This document shows positions 23,745 through 37,016 of a stretch of 64,000 bases of DNA, one piece after another (the first letter of the stretch is position 1; each line of letters begins with the position of its first letter). Origin of the DNA: Paramecium octaurelia (Eukaryota; Ciliophora; Oligohymenophorea; Peniculida; Parameciidae). The notes beneath the pieces are model-generated. The model was not told the origin of the DNA and searched no databases. It worked only from the letters and a program-made list of their open reading frames with translations. The stretch lies in assembly GCA_905182995.1 (NCBI GenBank), contig CAJJDP010000125.1:124001-188000 (forward strand). Reading direction: 5' to 3'. The position numbers were made by a program, and so were the translations under genes.

Positions 23745-24437
23745 ATGATTAAGGTATTGCCTTTGTTGCTTCTACTTACAATATGTTTCTCAGAAGATGC
23801 GCCTGTCGCAAAGTTTGCATTCGGAAATCTGAATTTGATGCCTAGACAGAAGGCCCCCTTCTTTAGCGCAACAGCAGTTACCCCAGATTTGAAATTCCAA
23901 AAGATATCTCTCTCCGATTACTAAGGAAAGTATGTGGTCTTGTTATTTTACCCATTTGATTTCACATATGTCTGCCCAACAGAATTGGTTGCCTTTTCAA
24001 ACGCAATTGACTAATTCAAAGCCTTGGGTGCAGAAGTTTTAGGTATTTCCACAGATTCCCATTTTACCCATTTGGCATGGTTGAAGACTCCAAGAAATTA
24101 AGGAGGAGTTGGAGATCTTCAAATTCCATTGCTGGCAGACATCTCCAAGAAGATATCAAAAGCATATGGTGTATTAGTTGAAGATGAATTGGATGAATTG
24201 TATGGTGCTTCATTAAGAGGATTGTTCATCATAGACTAAAAAGGTTTGGTAAGAACAATACAAATAAATGATGCTCCAGTAGGAAGATCAGTTGATGAAA
24301 CATTAAGATTGATTTAAGCATTTTAATACACAGATACACATGGTGAAGTATGCCCTGCAAATTGGAAACCTGGGTAAAGAACTATTGTTCCAGATTAAGA
24401 TAAGAAAGTTGAATATTTTGCAAAAAGTGAATTATGA
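23745..24437 (+). CDS. typical 2-Cys peroxiredoxin, ER/secretory type
   Basis: An intronless 230-residue protein. Residues 1-15 form a signal peptide ([15 protein letters not shown]). The peroxidatic Cys is C76 in [10 protein letters not shown] and the resolving Cys is C202 in [10 protein letters not shown]157 lies in the conserved LRGLF segment. GGVG and a C-terminal YF, both features of peroxide-sensitive eukaryotic Prx, are present. The last four residues are KSEL, a likely ER-retrieval signal. It reduces hydrogen peroxide using thiol partners, probably in the ER lumen like PRDX4. It converges on the EF-hand-like gene, and the two stop codons are only 9 bp apart. Confidence 0.95.
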
Positions 24438-24446
24438 TCATTTAAA

Positions 24447-25880
24447 TCAGGTTAATTCATTTAATAGTGCTTTTCTTGTTATCGTCTTTTTGCCATCAAA
24501 TTTATTAAATTTGGCAATCATTAATTCTGCATCAACCAAACTCACACTTCTTGTTGTTGAATGTTCTAAAATCTAAAGTACATCTAGTACATCCATATAC
24601 CCTTTATGGAAGTACCTATCCAAAGAATTTAGGTTTCCCTCTCTCAAAAATTATAATTTTGCTTTTTATAATTGCTGTTCTTATTCACTCAATAATTCAA
24701 ATAAATTATTGGCAACAATATAGACTGAACTCTACAGATCTGTCACTTTGATCTTTTGTTACAATGGTTGTCGATCATCATAATAAGTGAGAATATTTTA
24801 AAATAATTCTTGCGAAGTATTCTTCGAACTAACTCCCAAATCTTACCATTCTTGATGCCAATTCTTCGAAATTAAAGATTTCAAAACTACTACCTCTTCC
24901 AATTAAGCCATAACATTTTACAAGCATCTTTATTAATTTAAGTAAACAGACATTAAAGTATTAAGTTCCTTAGATTCATTGGTAAAGGATCTAGGTTCTG
25001 TATTTTAATTTGGAGTTCTAGTTCTAGTTCGAGCCTACTTAGTTTCAGTAGTTCGTGTGGTGGCAGTGGGTGTTTTAGCTCTAGGAGTGTGACACCCTTT
25101 ATTATCTATTTTTTAAATAACAACTGATTATTATGTTTAAAGTGGTTTATATCGTCTTCTTAATTTTTCCATATAACTTTAATGTTAAGGTTCTCTCTTG
25201 ATGATTGTACTTATTTTCATCAACGGAATCTCTATTTTTTCCGATGATCTCTATCTTTATGTTTTAATGGCTTAACTAAAATCTTCATATGTCATTATGT
25301 TAGCATCTCCTTTACCGATTCTCTTTAGCAATAACTCAATTTCTTCATCCGTTACAGTTTATCTGATTCTAATAAAGAATTTCTTCAGCTTTTATGAGTC
25401 CACTTAATTAGTTCCAAATGATAACTTCTTAAAAAGTACTTAAGCATTATAATCCCATCTCTTGAATACTTTAATTCTTTATTCATCTAGCTATCTTTCT
25501 AATTTTATTTCTTCGAACAATAATCTTAAAAATGTTAAGTCAGCTTCCTTTTTTTAAACGATTCCTGGTTAACGGAGATACCTCTCCTAGAATTTGGAGA
25601 ACAACAATTTGTCTTCAAATCCACCCAGACGACTAATCAAATCTTTCAACTCGTATGTTTAGGTTTCGATTTAATATTTTAATAAGTAATCTGACAATTG
25701 ATCTAGTCGACAAACAGAATTCTTGAAAAAGGATGGAATGAATTAATAATCGGTTATTTCTTATATAAATTCTAAACATCGATCAAGTCGTCTCTAATTA
25801 TATATTTTGACATACCTCATTCCATTAATAATGATCTAGAAAAATTTACATAACTCTTATTGAGTTTCAATTGAACTCAT
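24447..25880 (-). CDS. EF-hand-like protein, 477 aa
   Basis: An intronless frame runs from ATG 25880 to TGA 24447-24449. The protein is helical with pairs of degenerate EF-hand-like segments (LLKRIGKGDANIMTYEDFSQ at mid-length, and a second pair at the C-terminus near AKFNKFDGKKTITRKALL). A basic Thr/Arg-rich linker with repeated TRT-type motifs lies near residue 300. The loops lack the full set of acidic ligands, so calcium binding is doubtful. Such proteins are abundant in Paramecium cytoskeleton and cilia, but the exact function is unknown. Confidence 0.7.
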
Positions 25881-25909
25881 GTCTAAATTCGTTAAAAAAA
25901 TTAATAAAA

Positions 25910-27339
25910 TCAAAATAAAATATATTCTCCAGATTTTGCTAAATTCTTTTGATTCCAATTATTGATTATGATTTCTGGTTCTTCATTTGGAATTTCAGCC
26001 ATTTTAAATTGTTTTCCTGTTTCCCTCATTAGCATTCTCTATTCTCTATCCTTTTAACTTTCTCCTGCTACGAAAAGAAAATTCTTGCAATCAACAAACT
26101 TTTTCTTAGGTTAATCCTTCAACTTCTGATCGTAAAGTGTAACCAATTTGTTAGTATACAACCTTGTTTTTTGAGACTAAGTAGTCTCAATCTCATTAAT
26201 TTCTAAATAATATGAATAATATAAATTACTGTTATCTGATAACACAGTTTCAACCTATTTAAATGGATTATCAATCAGTTTTGTATTGAAGTTAGCCTAG
26301 ATATCAGAAAGAACAAATTATTACTACTAGACAAGCCTTTCAGCATCAAAATCTGATAAGAAGCGATTCACTAACCTATTTTCAAACTTCTGACAAGATT
26401 TAGTTTTCATTGATTAAGTAAGTAAAGAAAATTAGGGTCTATTATCTTTGTGATCATACCATCTTAATTTTAGATACCAATATCTGCTGCTATTCTTTTC
26501 ATCTTCTCCCTTGCTAAGCTCGATTGCCTATATCTTTTGATTTCTTTCTCTGTATTAATCAGCTCTACTCATTATTGTTTATTCTGGCTCTCTTTAACAA
26601 TTAGAAGCCACTTGAATATTCACATTTTCCCAGTGAGCCTTTACGCTCTCAAACTTTTTAATTGCTCTTTCTTCTCTTGATATTGCATTCCTTAAGTGAA
26701 ATGGAAGTTTCTCCTCAGCCTTCTCTTATTCTATTAATGCCTATTAAATGTGTTTTTCAGCTTCTCTAACCTTCTCATTCAAATCTCTTTTACTCAAATA
26801 ACGTTAATCAGCTTTACTCTTCTTTGGTGTTTTCCTACCCTATTGTTTATCTATAATAATCGATTAAGCCTATTGGTTGGATCTTGTTGGAGGTTAATCA
26901 TCAAACATTGAATCATCTGTTGTCTGGGGATTCTATTATAGTTTTCTTAGTCGCTGATACTGTCTTTGCTTCTCTTAATCAATTTTTAGGAACTATTAAT
27001 ATCCAACAACTGAATATTTGATCACCTTATCCTACTTATCACTATCATACTTAGGACCTCCTGTATAATCTATATACTTTTTTCGCTCTTCATTATTTGC
27101 CTCTACAATTCACTTATTACTATACCCTCAAAAATATTCTGTGTTGATTGCGTTAAAACAAACGTATCAACACCTTATTTCAACACTCTTTTAAAATTAC
27201 TCTGTGACTAGATTTGCTCTTGATTTTGCATAAATTATTTAGTCTAATCTCCTAATCCATATTGAGTATTATAAAAATTGCCGGTTTCATTTGATCTAAA
27301 AGTGTTTGTCTTTGTTGAATTAGGAAGGAAATCTGTCAT
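25910..27339 (-). CDS. unknown helical protein, 468 aa
   Basis: A 23-nt intron (27103-27125) joins exon 1 (MTDFLPNSTKTNTF...) to a long second exon, giving 468 residues. A basic stretch (KKSKADQRYLSKRDL) precedes helical sequence (REAEKHIQQALIEQEKAEEK). Aromatic-rich segments such as SRYWYLKLRWYDHKD follow. I do not recognise a family. The 3' end lies 29 bp from the start of the EF-hand-like gene on the same strand. Its length, clean intron and codon use make it a confident gene of unknown function. Confidence 0.7.
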
Positions 27340-28161
27340 TTGATGATTTTTAATTGATGTCTTTGAATGAAAGATAATTGGTTAAGAGATTAATAGTGTT
27401 TTTTTATTTTTTTCTGGTTTTGTGAGATTTAAAGGTATTTTCATTAAAAATATAGTTTGTAATTATTATTTCAATTTTTCTTTATTTGATCAAAATATAA
27501 TTCTGTTAAATTTCATTAAATGACTTAGATCTCCATTTTTTAATTTCATTATTCATGGAGTCATTCATTTTAAAATCTATCTATAATTCTTAATTTTCGG
27601 AAAATTCAGCAATTAAATTATTTATTCACTCAAAAATTTCTTAAATATAGCATTATAATTCATCAAATAATTATTCTTAAATACAGACATATAACAATCA
27701 AATTTTTACAAATATTTTTGTTCTAACAAAATTCTTTAGCTTATTAGGTTTAAGGTAATTATCATTCAATTAGATTTATACTCAGTTTAATCTGAATAAA
27801 ATTAAATGAAAATAATTGGTTTCATTTTTTCAACTAAGACTAAATGAATGAACCTTATATAGTATTTTGGATGCATGAATTTATATATATTAATATTCAT
27901 AGCCTCGCAGAATAGTAGACTTATAATGCAATCCATATTTTATTGATTGATTGAATGAGACTCTCCTATTTTAAGAATCAGGGACAAATCTAACCAAAAA
28001 AAAGGCTACGTATGCTCAATAAAATTGAGTTTGAAATTATTAAATATTTAAGTTAATTAGTGGATTTGTATCAATGAAAAAAAAGTATTAAGCAAATCTA
28101 TCTTTTTAATCATAAAAGTATAAAAAGTAATTACTATATTAACACTTTTATACTATAAAAT
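27340..28161. other. 822-bp region with no confirmed gene
   Basis: This is very A+T-rich sequence. On the minus strand about 27,370-27,640 is open and protein-like (a piece reading MNDSMNNEIKKWRSKSFNEI), but it runs into the next gene's start and no start/intron set closes it. It may be a gene remnant. Near 28,117-28,155 an imperfect inverted repeat is seen. Confidence 0.35.
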
Positions 28162-28443
28162 TCAAGGTTTTAATTTCAATATTTTCTCTAATATTGAGTT
28201 CTATTCATCAATGGAGGTTTCCTTTTTAAATTGATCCCAAAGATCCATCAAATGTGATTATTGATTTATACCCATAAACACAGGAATTTCAACTTTTTTT
28301 ACTTCATTAAAACTCTTTTTTCTTTAATGCTATTATTAATAGCTGCTTTTTTTACGCTCTTCCTTTGAAACATAGACGGGTTTTAACTATTATTAAATAA
28401 CTATGTTAAGTTTTCCAAATTATTGGATTGAAGGCTCTGACAT
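28162..28443 (-). CDS. small unknown protein, 93 aa
   Basis: A single frame from ATG 28443 to TGA 28162-28164. The protein is basic in the middle (SKEERKKSSYQQQHQRKKS) and helical at the end (LMDLWDQFKKETSIDEQN). It has no recognised domain. It diverges from the large helicase gene at 28648 with a 204-bp gap. Confidence 0.6.
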
Positions 28444-28647
28444 ACTTTAAATTTACAATAAATTCAAGTTAAATAATTTAACAAATTCTTACTAAAGAAT
28501 TTAGATAATACATTTATATGTTAAATAAATAAAAATTACATGAAAATAAAAAAAGCTATTTATAATAGAATCTTTTTCTATATGTCTTTGTTAAATTAAT
28601 TAATTGATTCTGCTTAGTGCTTAAATTTATATTAAAATTAAATTAAG

Positions 28648-31600
28648 ATGAATAAGAATGTCTAAAAATCAAAAGATTATATGAAGAGAAAACAAAAAAT
28701 ATATCAAGACAAGCTGAATGCGATACTCTCAGACATTAATCAATTTTATCATATTAGTTTATCACGCAAATAATTTTTAATTCGATACTTTCAATATTTA
28801 TTGGAGTTCAATGAGAGATAGCTAAAAGGCGATGTTAGTCCATTCTTTTATGAAATGATTGACTATTTTAAAGAATTCAACATAAAGCATTTTTTTCCCA
28901 AATAAATTTGGTAATTTGATGTTGCAAGTATAAAATATTATGAATGTAGAATCCTTTATAAATAGTCTATATAATGTTTCTGAACCAGACATAATCAATA
29001 TTTTCATAATGTTAAATCTAATCTTGTAAGGAAAATTCAACTATTCCTCAGAATCAATTATCAGAGTCCTTCCTTATGAGGGAGGTAGTGTCAAATTTCC
29101 TTTTGAATATAATTTCATAGTAGGATTCAATTTTCAAAGCTTTTTAAAATTGGTAATCTAGGTAACTCCTAGATTATTTCCAATTTTAAATGATGAAGGA
29201 AAGCTCAAGCACTTTGAATTTCAACATTTAATAATTTTGGTAGGATTAGGTCCTGAGAATTAAAAGAATTCCATAGGTTATTATGAGATCGACAAGTATT
29301 TTAGAAATTAATAGACATCTCCTAATTTTTTTTCTAACATGAAATTAGTAAAAGAAAAAATAGCAGATTAAAAAATAACTCATGCAACAAAGATTGGAGA
29401 AAACCCTAAATCTTGGAAGGATTTATTACTGCCAAGGACATTTGAACCTATTTTAATAGATTCTTAAGATTATGTGTACAATGAACAATTTAAAAGATGG
29501 ATCTCAGTTTCAACTTAAACTATCCTAAACAACAAAATGGCTAGGATCAATCAATTTTCTCATAATCATTTTTTGATCCAAAAATATAGTCAATAGCCAT
29601 CTGCATTCTAATTATTTAAAATAATTTAAAATATTCCAAATTACTAAGTTAACCTAACCAATGAGTAATAAGAAATTATATCCTATAATGGAGATGGATT
29701 AGTAATTGGTAGAAGTGGCACCGGGAAGACCACTTGTGCCTTATTGAGGCTCTTCACAACAGATGTTCTATTTAAAATCAGAAGTAAATTAGATTAGATT
29801 AATAATTAAACTACAGATATATAACTAAACTAATTACAAAAGGATTGTTAATTGAAGACAATCTTTGTTACAGCCAGTCCCTTGTTAGCATGTTAAGTTA
29901 AGAGATTATATGAGAAATTAGTATAGAATATCTAAGATGCCATTAATAACAAAAAAAAGAGGCAATAAAACAATTAGACGAAAGTTCAAGAGTAGAATGA
30001 TCAAGAGGGGTTGGATCAGAGTACTTTTTAAATTATAGATGCAATAAAGAATGATTAGGAGTAATAGGAATGTCAATAATTAAATGAAGAAGAGGAAGTG
30101 GATGATTAAGAGATTGATGAGTATGAAAAAGAGATGGGTAAATTTTTGAAGTTTTCTGATGTAAATCAATTTCCAATATTTGTAACTTTGAGAAAGTTCC
30201 TATTTCTGGTTGATGCCTCACTTATAAATTCATTCTTTGCTATTTTTGGACATAAATAGGATCGATCATCTTAATGGCATAATGAATAATTTGGATAAAT
30301 GAAATTGTCTCAGAATAATGAAGTGATAGAAAAGAAACTAGAACAAATTAATTAAAAATTAATGGATGAAATTGATAATTCAGATTACATTTAAACAAAA
30401 ATGCATGAAGTAACCTAAGATGTATTTGTGAGGGTATTTTGGCCTAAAATACTAGAAACCATAAAATTATAAAGTCCACTGTCTAAATGTTCTGATCCAA
30501 TCTATATTTGGTCAGAGATTTGTACAAAAATAAAAGGTCATGAAACATCTCATGAATACATAGATAGATATTTGAGTTATGAAAATTATTATTACATGTA
30601 AGGTTCTTAAGAAGATGTGTGTAGCTTTGTTTATGAGGCATTTCAAATATATGAACAACTAAAATATTAATTGGGATATTATGACTTATTGGATTTAGTA
30701 AATCATATTAATCAAGAGTTGGCTTTTGGTGATGATGTTATTGAAAATGTTCATTATTTATTACTAGATGAATTATAGGATGTACCAAGGGCTGTGTTGA
30801 TTTTATTAGATCAGTTAACAGAACTTGGATTATTTTGTTGTGGTGACAATGCTTAAAACATAGCTAAAGGGATTGGTTATAAATTTTTTGAGGTTTAAAA
30901 CTGTTTATTGTCTTATAGAAATAACAAGAAAAAAGTATATAGAAATCTTAAAATATTTGATTTGAGTGTAAACTTTAGATCACATAACAACATTTTGTAA
31001 TTGGCTAACTCTGTAATAAGAATGATAGAAATATTATTTCCTTATAAAATTGATAAGCTAAAAAAAGAAACATCAAATTTGAATGGTCCAAAACCAATCA
31101 TAATTAAAAGTGATGATGTGAATCATTTATTGAGTAATCTTTTTTGTGATTTCTTTTCAAATGACCAACTCATTGTAGAATTTGGTTGCAATTAAGTCAT
31201 TATTGTCAAACATCAAGAATCTAAGACTAAATTACCAATTGAATTATAAAATATACTATGTTTAACCATCTACGAAGCAAAAGGCTTAGAATTTGATGAT
31301 GTGATTTTGTTCAACTTTTTCCATGACTCAACTGCTTCTATCAAAGATTGGGAATCATTAAATGATTTAGATCCTTATGCAGAATATTTAAAGAAGTCTG
31401 ACTATGAACAATACATTACAAGTATTTATAAAAATAATTATTAGATCATTAGACAGAAGTAATAGCCTCAAGTGAATAAAAGAATAACAATGAATTAGTA
31501 GAAGTTTGGTAATTGAAATAAAAAAATTTCAAAGATTACCAATAAGTATCCATAGATCTGTGTCAAGAATTAAAATAACTCTATGTAGCAATCACAAGAC

Positions 31601-34600
31601 CTAAATAGAGACTAATTATATTTGATTAATCATTAGAAAAGAGAAGAATTATTCAGAATATATGGACAAAACTCAATGCTGTTAAAGTTGTTGATTCACA
31701 AGGTTAACCAAAAGATATTAAATTTTAATTATAATTGTAAAAAAATAATAAGGAGACTTGGAAATAATAAGGCTTTAAGATGTTCAGAATGAATAATTAT
31801 GATCAAGCAGCAAAATGCTTTAAATTTGCTGAGGAAAAACAATTAGAATAAAAATCTATAGCCTATAATCTTGTTGTCAATAATGCTCATATCGCTAATA
31901 ATCATCAGCAATTTCTATAAGCTGCAAAGATATTCGAAGAAATTGGTTTATTACCAAGGGCTGCATAATGTTATTTCACTGCAAAGTAATTTAAAAAAGC
32001 ATAAGAATTATATGAACAATTAGGATAGATAAACGAGATGGCTGAATCAGCATTTTTTGCCCAAAATTATTAAAAAGCTGCTTAAACTTTTGAGATTTTA
32101 GGAGATTTAAGAAGATCTATTGATTGTTACTGTTTATCAAAGGAGTGGGACAAAGTTGTTATGATGTTAAATAAATACAAAAATGAATTCAACCATTAAG
32201 AAAGACAAGCATTTTTAAATTCTTTCTTTCCTAATTATTTATAAAATTTAGCATAGGAAATCTAGGATCAAGGAGCAGAATAAATTGATTGTACTTAAGA
32301 ATTCTAAGAAATTAATTAAGAAGAAAAATCTGGATTGAATTAGTCAGAAAGCTTTGTTATTCAGAATTCAATACTTAATGAATCTGAAAATCAATAGGAT
32401 TCTTAAGGCGAGCTTAGTCAAATTATTAATTAAATCAAGGTTGAATCAAGCCATGAGATCTTAAATTTGGAAGATAATGAATAATCTTAATCATTTTAAA
32501 TAGAGAATGAGAGTTAATAAAATATGGATCATTTATCTATTTTTGATCCCGAAGATGAATGGTTGAAATAAGATTAAAAATCTTTAATTAAATCGATGTC
32601 ATCCAAGATTAGCCACTAATCAGAATTTTCCAACATTGTACTCCTGAATCAACCAGCTTAAGTTTCACTATTATCATCAAAAAACAATGCTTTCGTTTCC
32701 AATAAGATTTTATAAGAATTGATTCAAAAATTTCAATTGTTCTCTGATGAATTTAAGAATCACTTAGTTTCATAAAAATATCAATCTATATAATTGTCAA
32801 ATAGAAAAGATGATGATAAAGAGTTTGACCACATAATAAACTTTGTTTATGATTTGGATAACATAGATATCGATTCAATTTATATGATTTTGGATATTTT
32901 GGAGGAATTCAAGAGTTACAAATTGTGTATCTAATTATGCAATCACTTTAAGTTGGCTTCATATCTAGGAAGGTATCTAGTATCACTAGTCTCCAGTTAT
33001 TCTACTTTGCCTAAGAAGAAAGCTTAAGTTTTTATTCAAATGATTACAATGGGATCTTAGAGAAGGATCCTGCTTGAATAATCGGCGATATCTTAAATTG
33101 CAATAAATAATATACTAGAAACAATTAATCCAATATTTCTAACATTTAAAAATGAAGAAGAATTAAATCTAAACAATAGTCTAGGATTGAGTTGCTATTA
33201 ACAATTAATTGGATTAGGTTTTTGGAAGACATTTGTGTACTAATTGAATTTTAAACATTCAATAGATTTATGTCTTTCCTTTAACAACTTCATAGACGGA
33301 ATTGAAATATTCAATAAAATTTAATAGCATAGAAAATAATAATTATCAGAAGATGACCAGTTACAACTCAGAAAAATATAATATTATTAATAGATTAGGT
33401 TGATTTAAGGATAGTAGGATAAAGCATAGGATTTTGCAAAAGAACTTGATAACATCTTTTAACTTACAAAGAATTATTATGCGAATAAAAAACAAGTATT
33501 GGAAGAGGTGGATCTTAATTAACTAATCATTAATGCTAATATCCACAAAAAAGGTTTGAATCTTAATGAAAAACTTAAATAAATAGAAGCTATTATCTTA
33601 AGTTTTGATATCCTTAAATTGAGATTCGATTGCTCAGATGAAATATTTATAGGATTGTTTGAGATAGTCGAATATTTTCATAATTCATTGCTTTCATATG
33701 AAAATTAGGAGAACATCAAAGAAGCGTTATTATTTTGCTATGGCTTCTCAATTCCTTAAGGATAAATTATGAGTCATTACTCTCATTCTTTATTAATACA
33801 TATATCATCTAAAATAATAAAACATGTGGTCAAAGACTATAATAATAAGGAAGACACTCAGAGATCAAATAGTTCTTTGATCTTTGTCGATATTGGGTAT
33901 GAGTATATTTCAATACCATTTGAGCAAGCTATAGAATTAATTAAAAGTACGTTTTCTTTGAAGATTTAGTTGATTTTGAATAATAAATCTAAAAAATCTA
34001 TGGAGTATTATTAAGTTAATTATGATGATTCTTTTTCTGTTAGCTCTTAAGAAGATTGGGAAGATACATTAGCAGAGTTATTAGTATTTTTAATGCTTGA
34101 TTAATCTAATAAAAGGTTTTAAAGCAAGCTTCCTTAGAATTAGAAAAAAGAAGAATAAAAAAAGTTGCATCCTCTTTCAATTTATTACTCAAAATAAACT
34201 GAGTCCTAAGAGTATTCAATAATTGATTCTGAGCCATCTTAAATACTATAACTAATACAAAGAATAATTTTGAAAAATAATATAAGATTTACAAACACTC
34301 CTAATTATATTAAATAAATGATTCGTGAGATATCTTTGAATTTGATACTCCAGAATAAAAATTCGAAAGATAATTATCATTCAGCAATGATTATGGCAAT
34401 TAATCTATTACATTTGACTGATTAATTATCTTTTGCTGTATTAATCCTTTAAAATTAGAAAAAAGGAAATGAAGCATACCTTAAATACATGGAATTTCTG
34501 GAATGCTAAAATTTTGGTATTATTGAGGATACCATAGGGTGTTTTTTAGATTATAGTCAATATGTAATCGACAGGTTTTATTTAGATGAATAATTAAATC

Positions 34601-35773
34601 ACTTGATTAGAATTGGTTTAAATATTCTTATATCATTGTTGTCTAATAGTTAAGAGAAATTAACAATAATTAAAGTCTATAAAGAATATTTAAATAACAT
34701 TGAGAATGTTGATGAACAAAATTGTAAATTGGAGATAGGAGTATTTTAATTAAAAAATTAACCACTAATTGAAGAGTATCTATATCTTATATTTGAATTT
34801 TACTAGTCCTGTTGTTCTAAATACTACTAGGAGAAAATATTATAATTTTTAATGGTTTTTGCAATAAATCTTTTAAATATTTAGTAAATTAAGACTATTA
34901 AGACAATTATCGAATTTATAAAAGAAAATAAGCAATTAAAAACATCGCAAAGATTACTAGATCTATTAGTTAAGGAAATTTCAAAGAATAAACAGGAAGT
35001 TTAACACAAAAAGCACATAATGAGCACACTTACAAATTTATTAGATGAGGATATTATTGAAATAAATATTGTGAACAAAAAATCATAGTAATAATTAGAT
35101 GAATGTTATGATAAATGTATATAGGTTTGGAATAATTATTAAAGTGAAGCAGATAAAAAGGTAAATAGTATAAGAGATTTGGTAAAGAAGTGGAAAGGAT
35201 TTAGAAAGGATCATAAAATATATTTGACTGAATCAATAAAGCGAAATTTATTATTCAATAGAAGTTTACAATACTTTAGGATTGGAGATGAAAGATAGAG
35301 TAACATAAATCTATGTTAAACCTTAAAGGATTTAAATAAATATATGAAATAGAATAATTCAAATTTTAATGAGAATTTGCAGTAAAGTGTAGCTTTATAG
35401 AGGTAATATATAAATTGATATATATAGGTAATTATTAAAGGCAAGGTAAAACTTCGTTAATTCTCTTGATGTTCGTTTATTAAATTCTTTTTTGAATGAT
35501 TTGGGAGAAGAGATGAAACTATTGATGAAGGGATAAGATATTCATAAAAAGGTGAAATAGTTGGAAATGGATCTTAAAGGGTGGGAATAAAATGATGAAG
35601 AGAGATAGATTGATGAAAAAATGATGGAGTTGAATAGGTAGCTGATTGTAGAGAAGTGGAGAAATCTAAAAGCTGGTATAAAAGTATGGTCAAAATAATA
35701 AAATTCATAATTACATCCTAGAGGTAAAAAGGATTAATTGTCTACAATATAAGAAGTAGTTGAGGAAGTTTGA
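28648..35773 (+). CDS. TRANK1-like UvrD-family helicase with TPR region, 2,357 aa (one surplus T)
   Basis: Introns at 31509-31534 (26 nt) and 35403-35427 (25 nt) are clear. The frame also needs one T removed from the run of seven at 28890-28896. With that, the length is exactly 2,358 codons. SF1 motifs occur in order: Walker A GRSGTGKTT (29708-29734, about residue 354), LLLDELQD (about 705), VNFRSH, TIYEAKGLEFDDVILFNFF and LYVAITRPKQRLIIFD (about 31,590). TPR-like repeats (NYDQAAKCFKFAEE, FLQAAKIFEEIG) and a long helical C-terminus follow. This matches the TRANK1 family of large cytoplasmic UvrD-like proteins, whose biochemical role is poorly known. Helicase residues look intact. Confidence 0.88.
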
Positions 35774-35833
35774 TACATCTAATAAATAGTACATATTAAA
35801 TATATTTTTAATAAATTTGTTGCACGATTTATC

Positions 35834-36094
35834 ATGAATTATTCTATTTTGAATAAATTAACTATAACTGAGGGTGAGATTATTGTGAATCAATAATATA
35901 CGGGAGTGATTGAGAGTAGGAGGAAGAGTAAAGAGACAAATTCTTAGGCAGAGAGAAGGTCATTTTAGATAAGAATTCTATATTTATATTTTCTAGATTA
36001 TTTAGTTCATCTTAAAAAACTTGATAACTAGCTATTTTCTCCTAATTATAATTAATTATAACAAGCAGAAGATTATTTTAGTGACAAGGGTTGA
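35834..36094 (+). CDS. possible small protein, 86 aa
   Basis: A frame runs from ATG 35834 to TGA 36092-36094, starting MNYSILNKLTITEGEIIVNQ. It has no recognised domain. It could be a short real gene or a 5' exon of something larger. It is kept because its composition resembles neighbouring coding sequence. Confidence 0.4.
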
Positions 36095-36239
36095 CAACTA
36101 AATTTCAGATAATTCTAGAGTTATTCTAAAAGTTAAAGCACAAATTATTTTTTTTCTTAAATATTAATGAAGATTCTTCACACTTTAATAAGCATAAAGA
36201 TTGATTATTATATTATTTTCTCTTTATAAATAGAAATTA

Positions 36240-36964
36240 ATGAGCCTCAGGGACTTCAACTATCTCACAATGTCTGCCTGTAAATTTTGGGAAAATTAAC
36301 TAAAAACTCCAAAGAAGGAAGAGGAATCTACAGTCTGCAGCTTATAAAACCCACCTTAACCATCCATTTTGGAAATTTCAGCATAGAAGTGTGAGGAATA
36401 CTTATTTGGTGGATAAGAGAAAATCTAGTCGGTTGATGAATCGATAGAGGGTGTCGAATAATAGGTGGAGGAGAAGAAAAAGTCGAAGGATGAAGACAGT
36501 TCCTCATCAATGTCTGAGAGGGAGGGTCGAGGAGAGTCTAGGAAGTCTAAAACAACTTCTAGTAAGAGGAAAGGTTAGTGTCTTTTGTAATTTTAATAGG
36601 AAAAAAGAGACTTACAATTTAATAGAATCATCTTATAATGGAAAATATGAGGAGAGGTTCCAATTTCAAAGATGTAGTTCAGTAGATTCCTGGAAGCTCT
36701 GTAAGTTCAATTAGAAGGCAGTTTAGAAAAAAGCTTAAAGTTTTAAACGAGGAGTCTGAGAAGGGAGAGATTGAGAACACCATAATTAGGATACAAGAGT
36801 TGATAGAGTAAGTGTAAATTCTAATTATTAATAGAGACCAGAACATAGAGGCAGATGTGAAAATCAAAGAACTAAAGATACTGATACCCAACATCGAGAA
36901 TCATTTGCACTAAACAAAACAATTAATACTAAAGAAATACTTATCCTTATTTCAATAAGAGTGA
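36240..36964 (+). CDS. unknown protein, 232 aa
   Basis: A 26-nt intron (36574-36599) joins two exons into 232 residues. The N-terminal half begins MSLRDFNYLTMSACKFWENQ and has an acidic/basic Ser-rich stretch (KKKSKDEDSSSSMSEREG). The C-terminal half is helical (SSIRRQFRKKLKVLNEESEK, IIRIQELIEQ). No family was identified. It converges on the next gene with a 52-bp gap. Confidence 0.65.
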
Positions 36965-37016
36965 TTGTCTTTCATACGTTTCCACAAATTTCAAAAACAA
37001 CAAACAAAAAACGAAT

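Noticed and set aside
28117-28155. Imperfect inverted repeat near 28.1 kb
   Set aside because: The arms are short, have a one-base mismatch in length and are made of A/T runs, so chance is likely in this composition.
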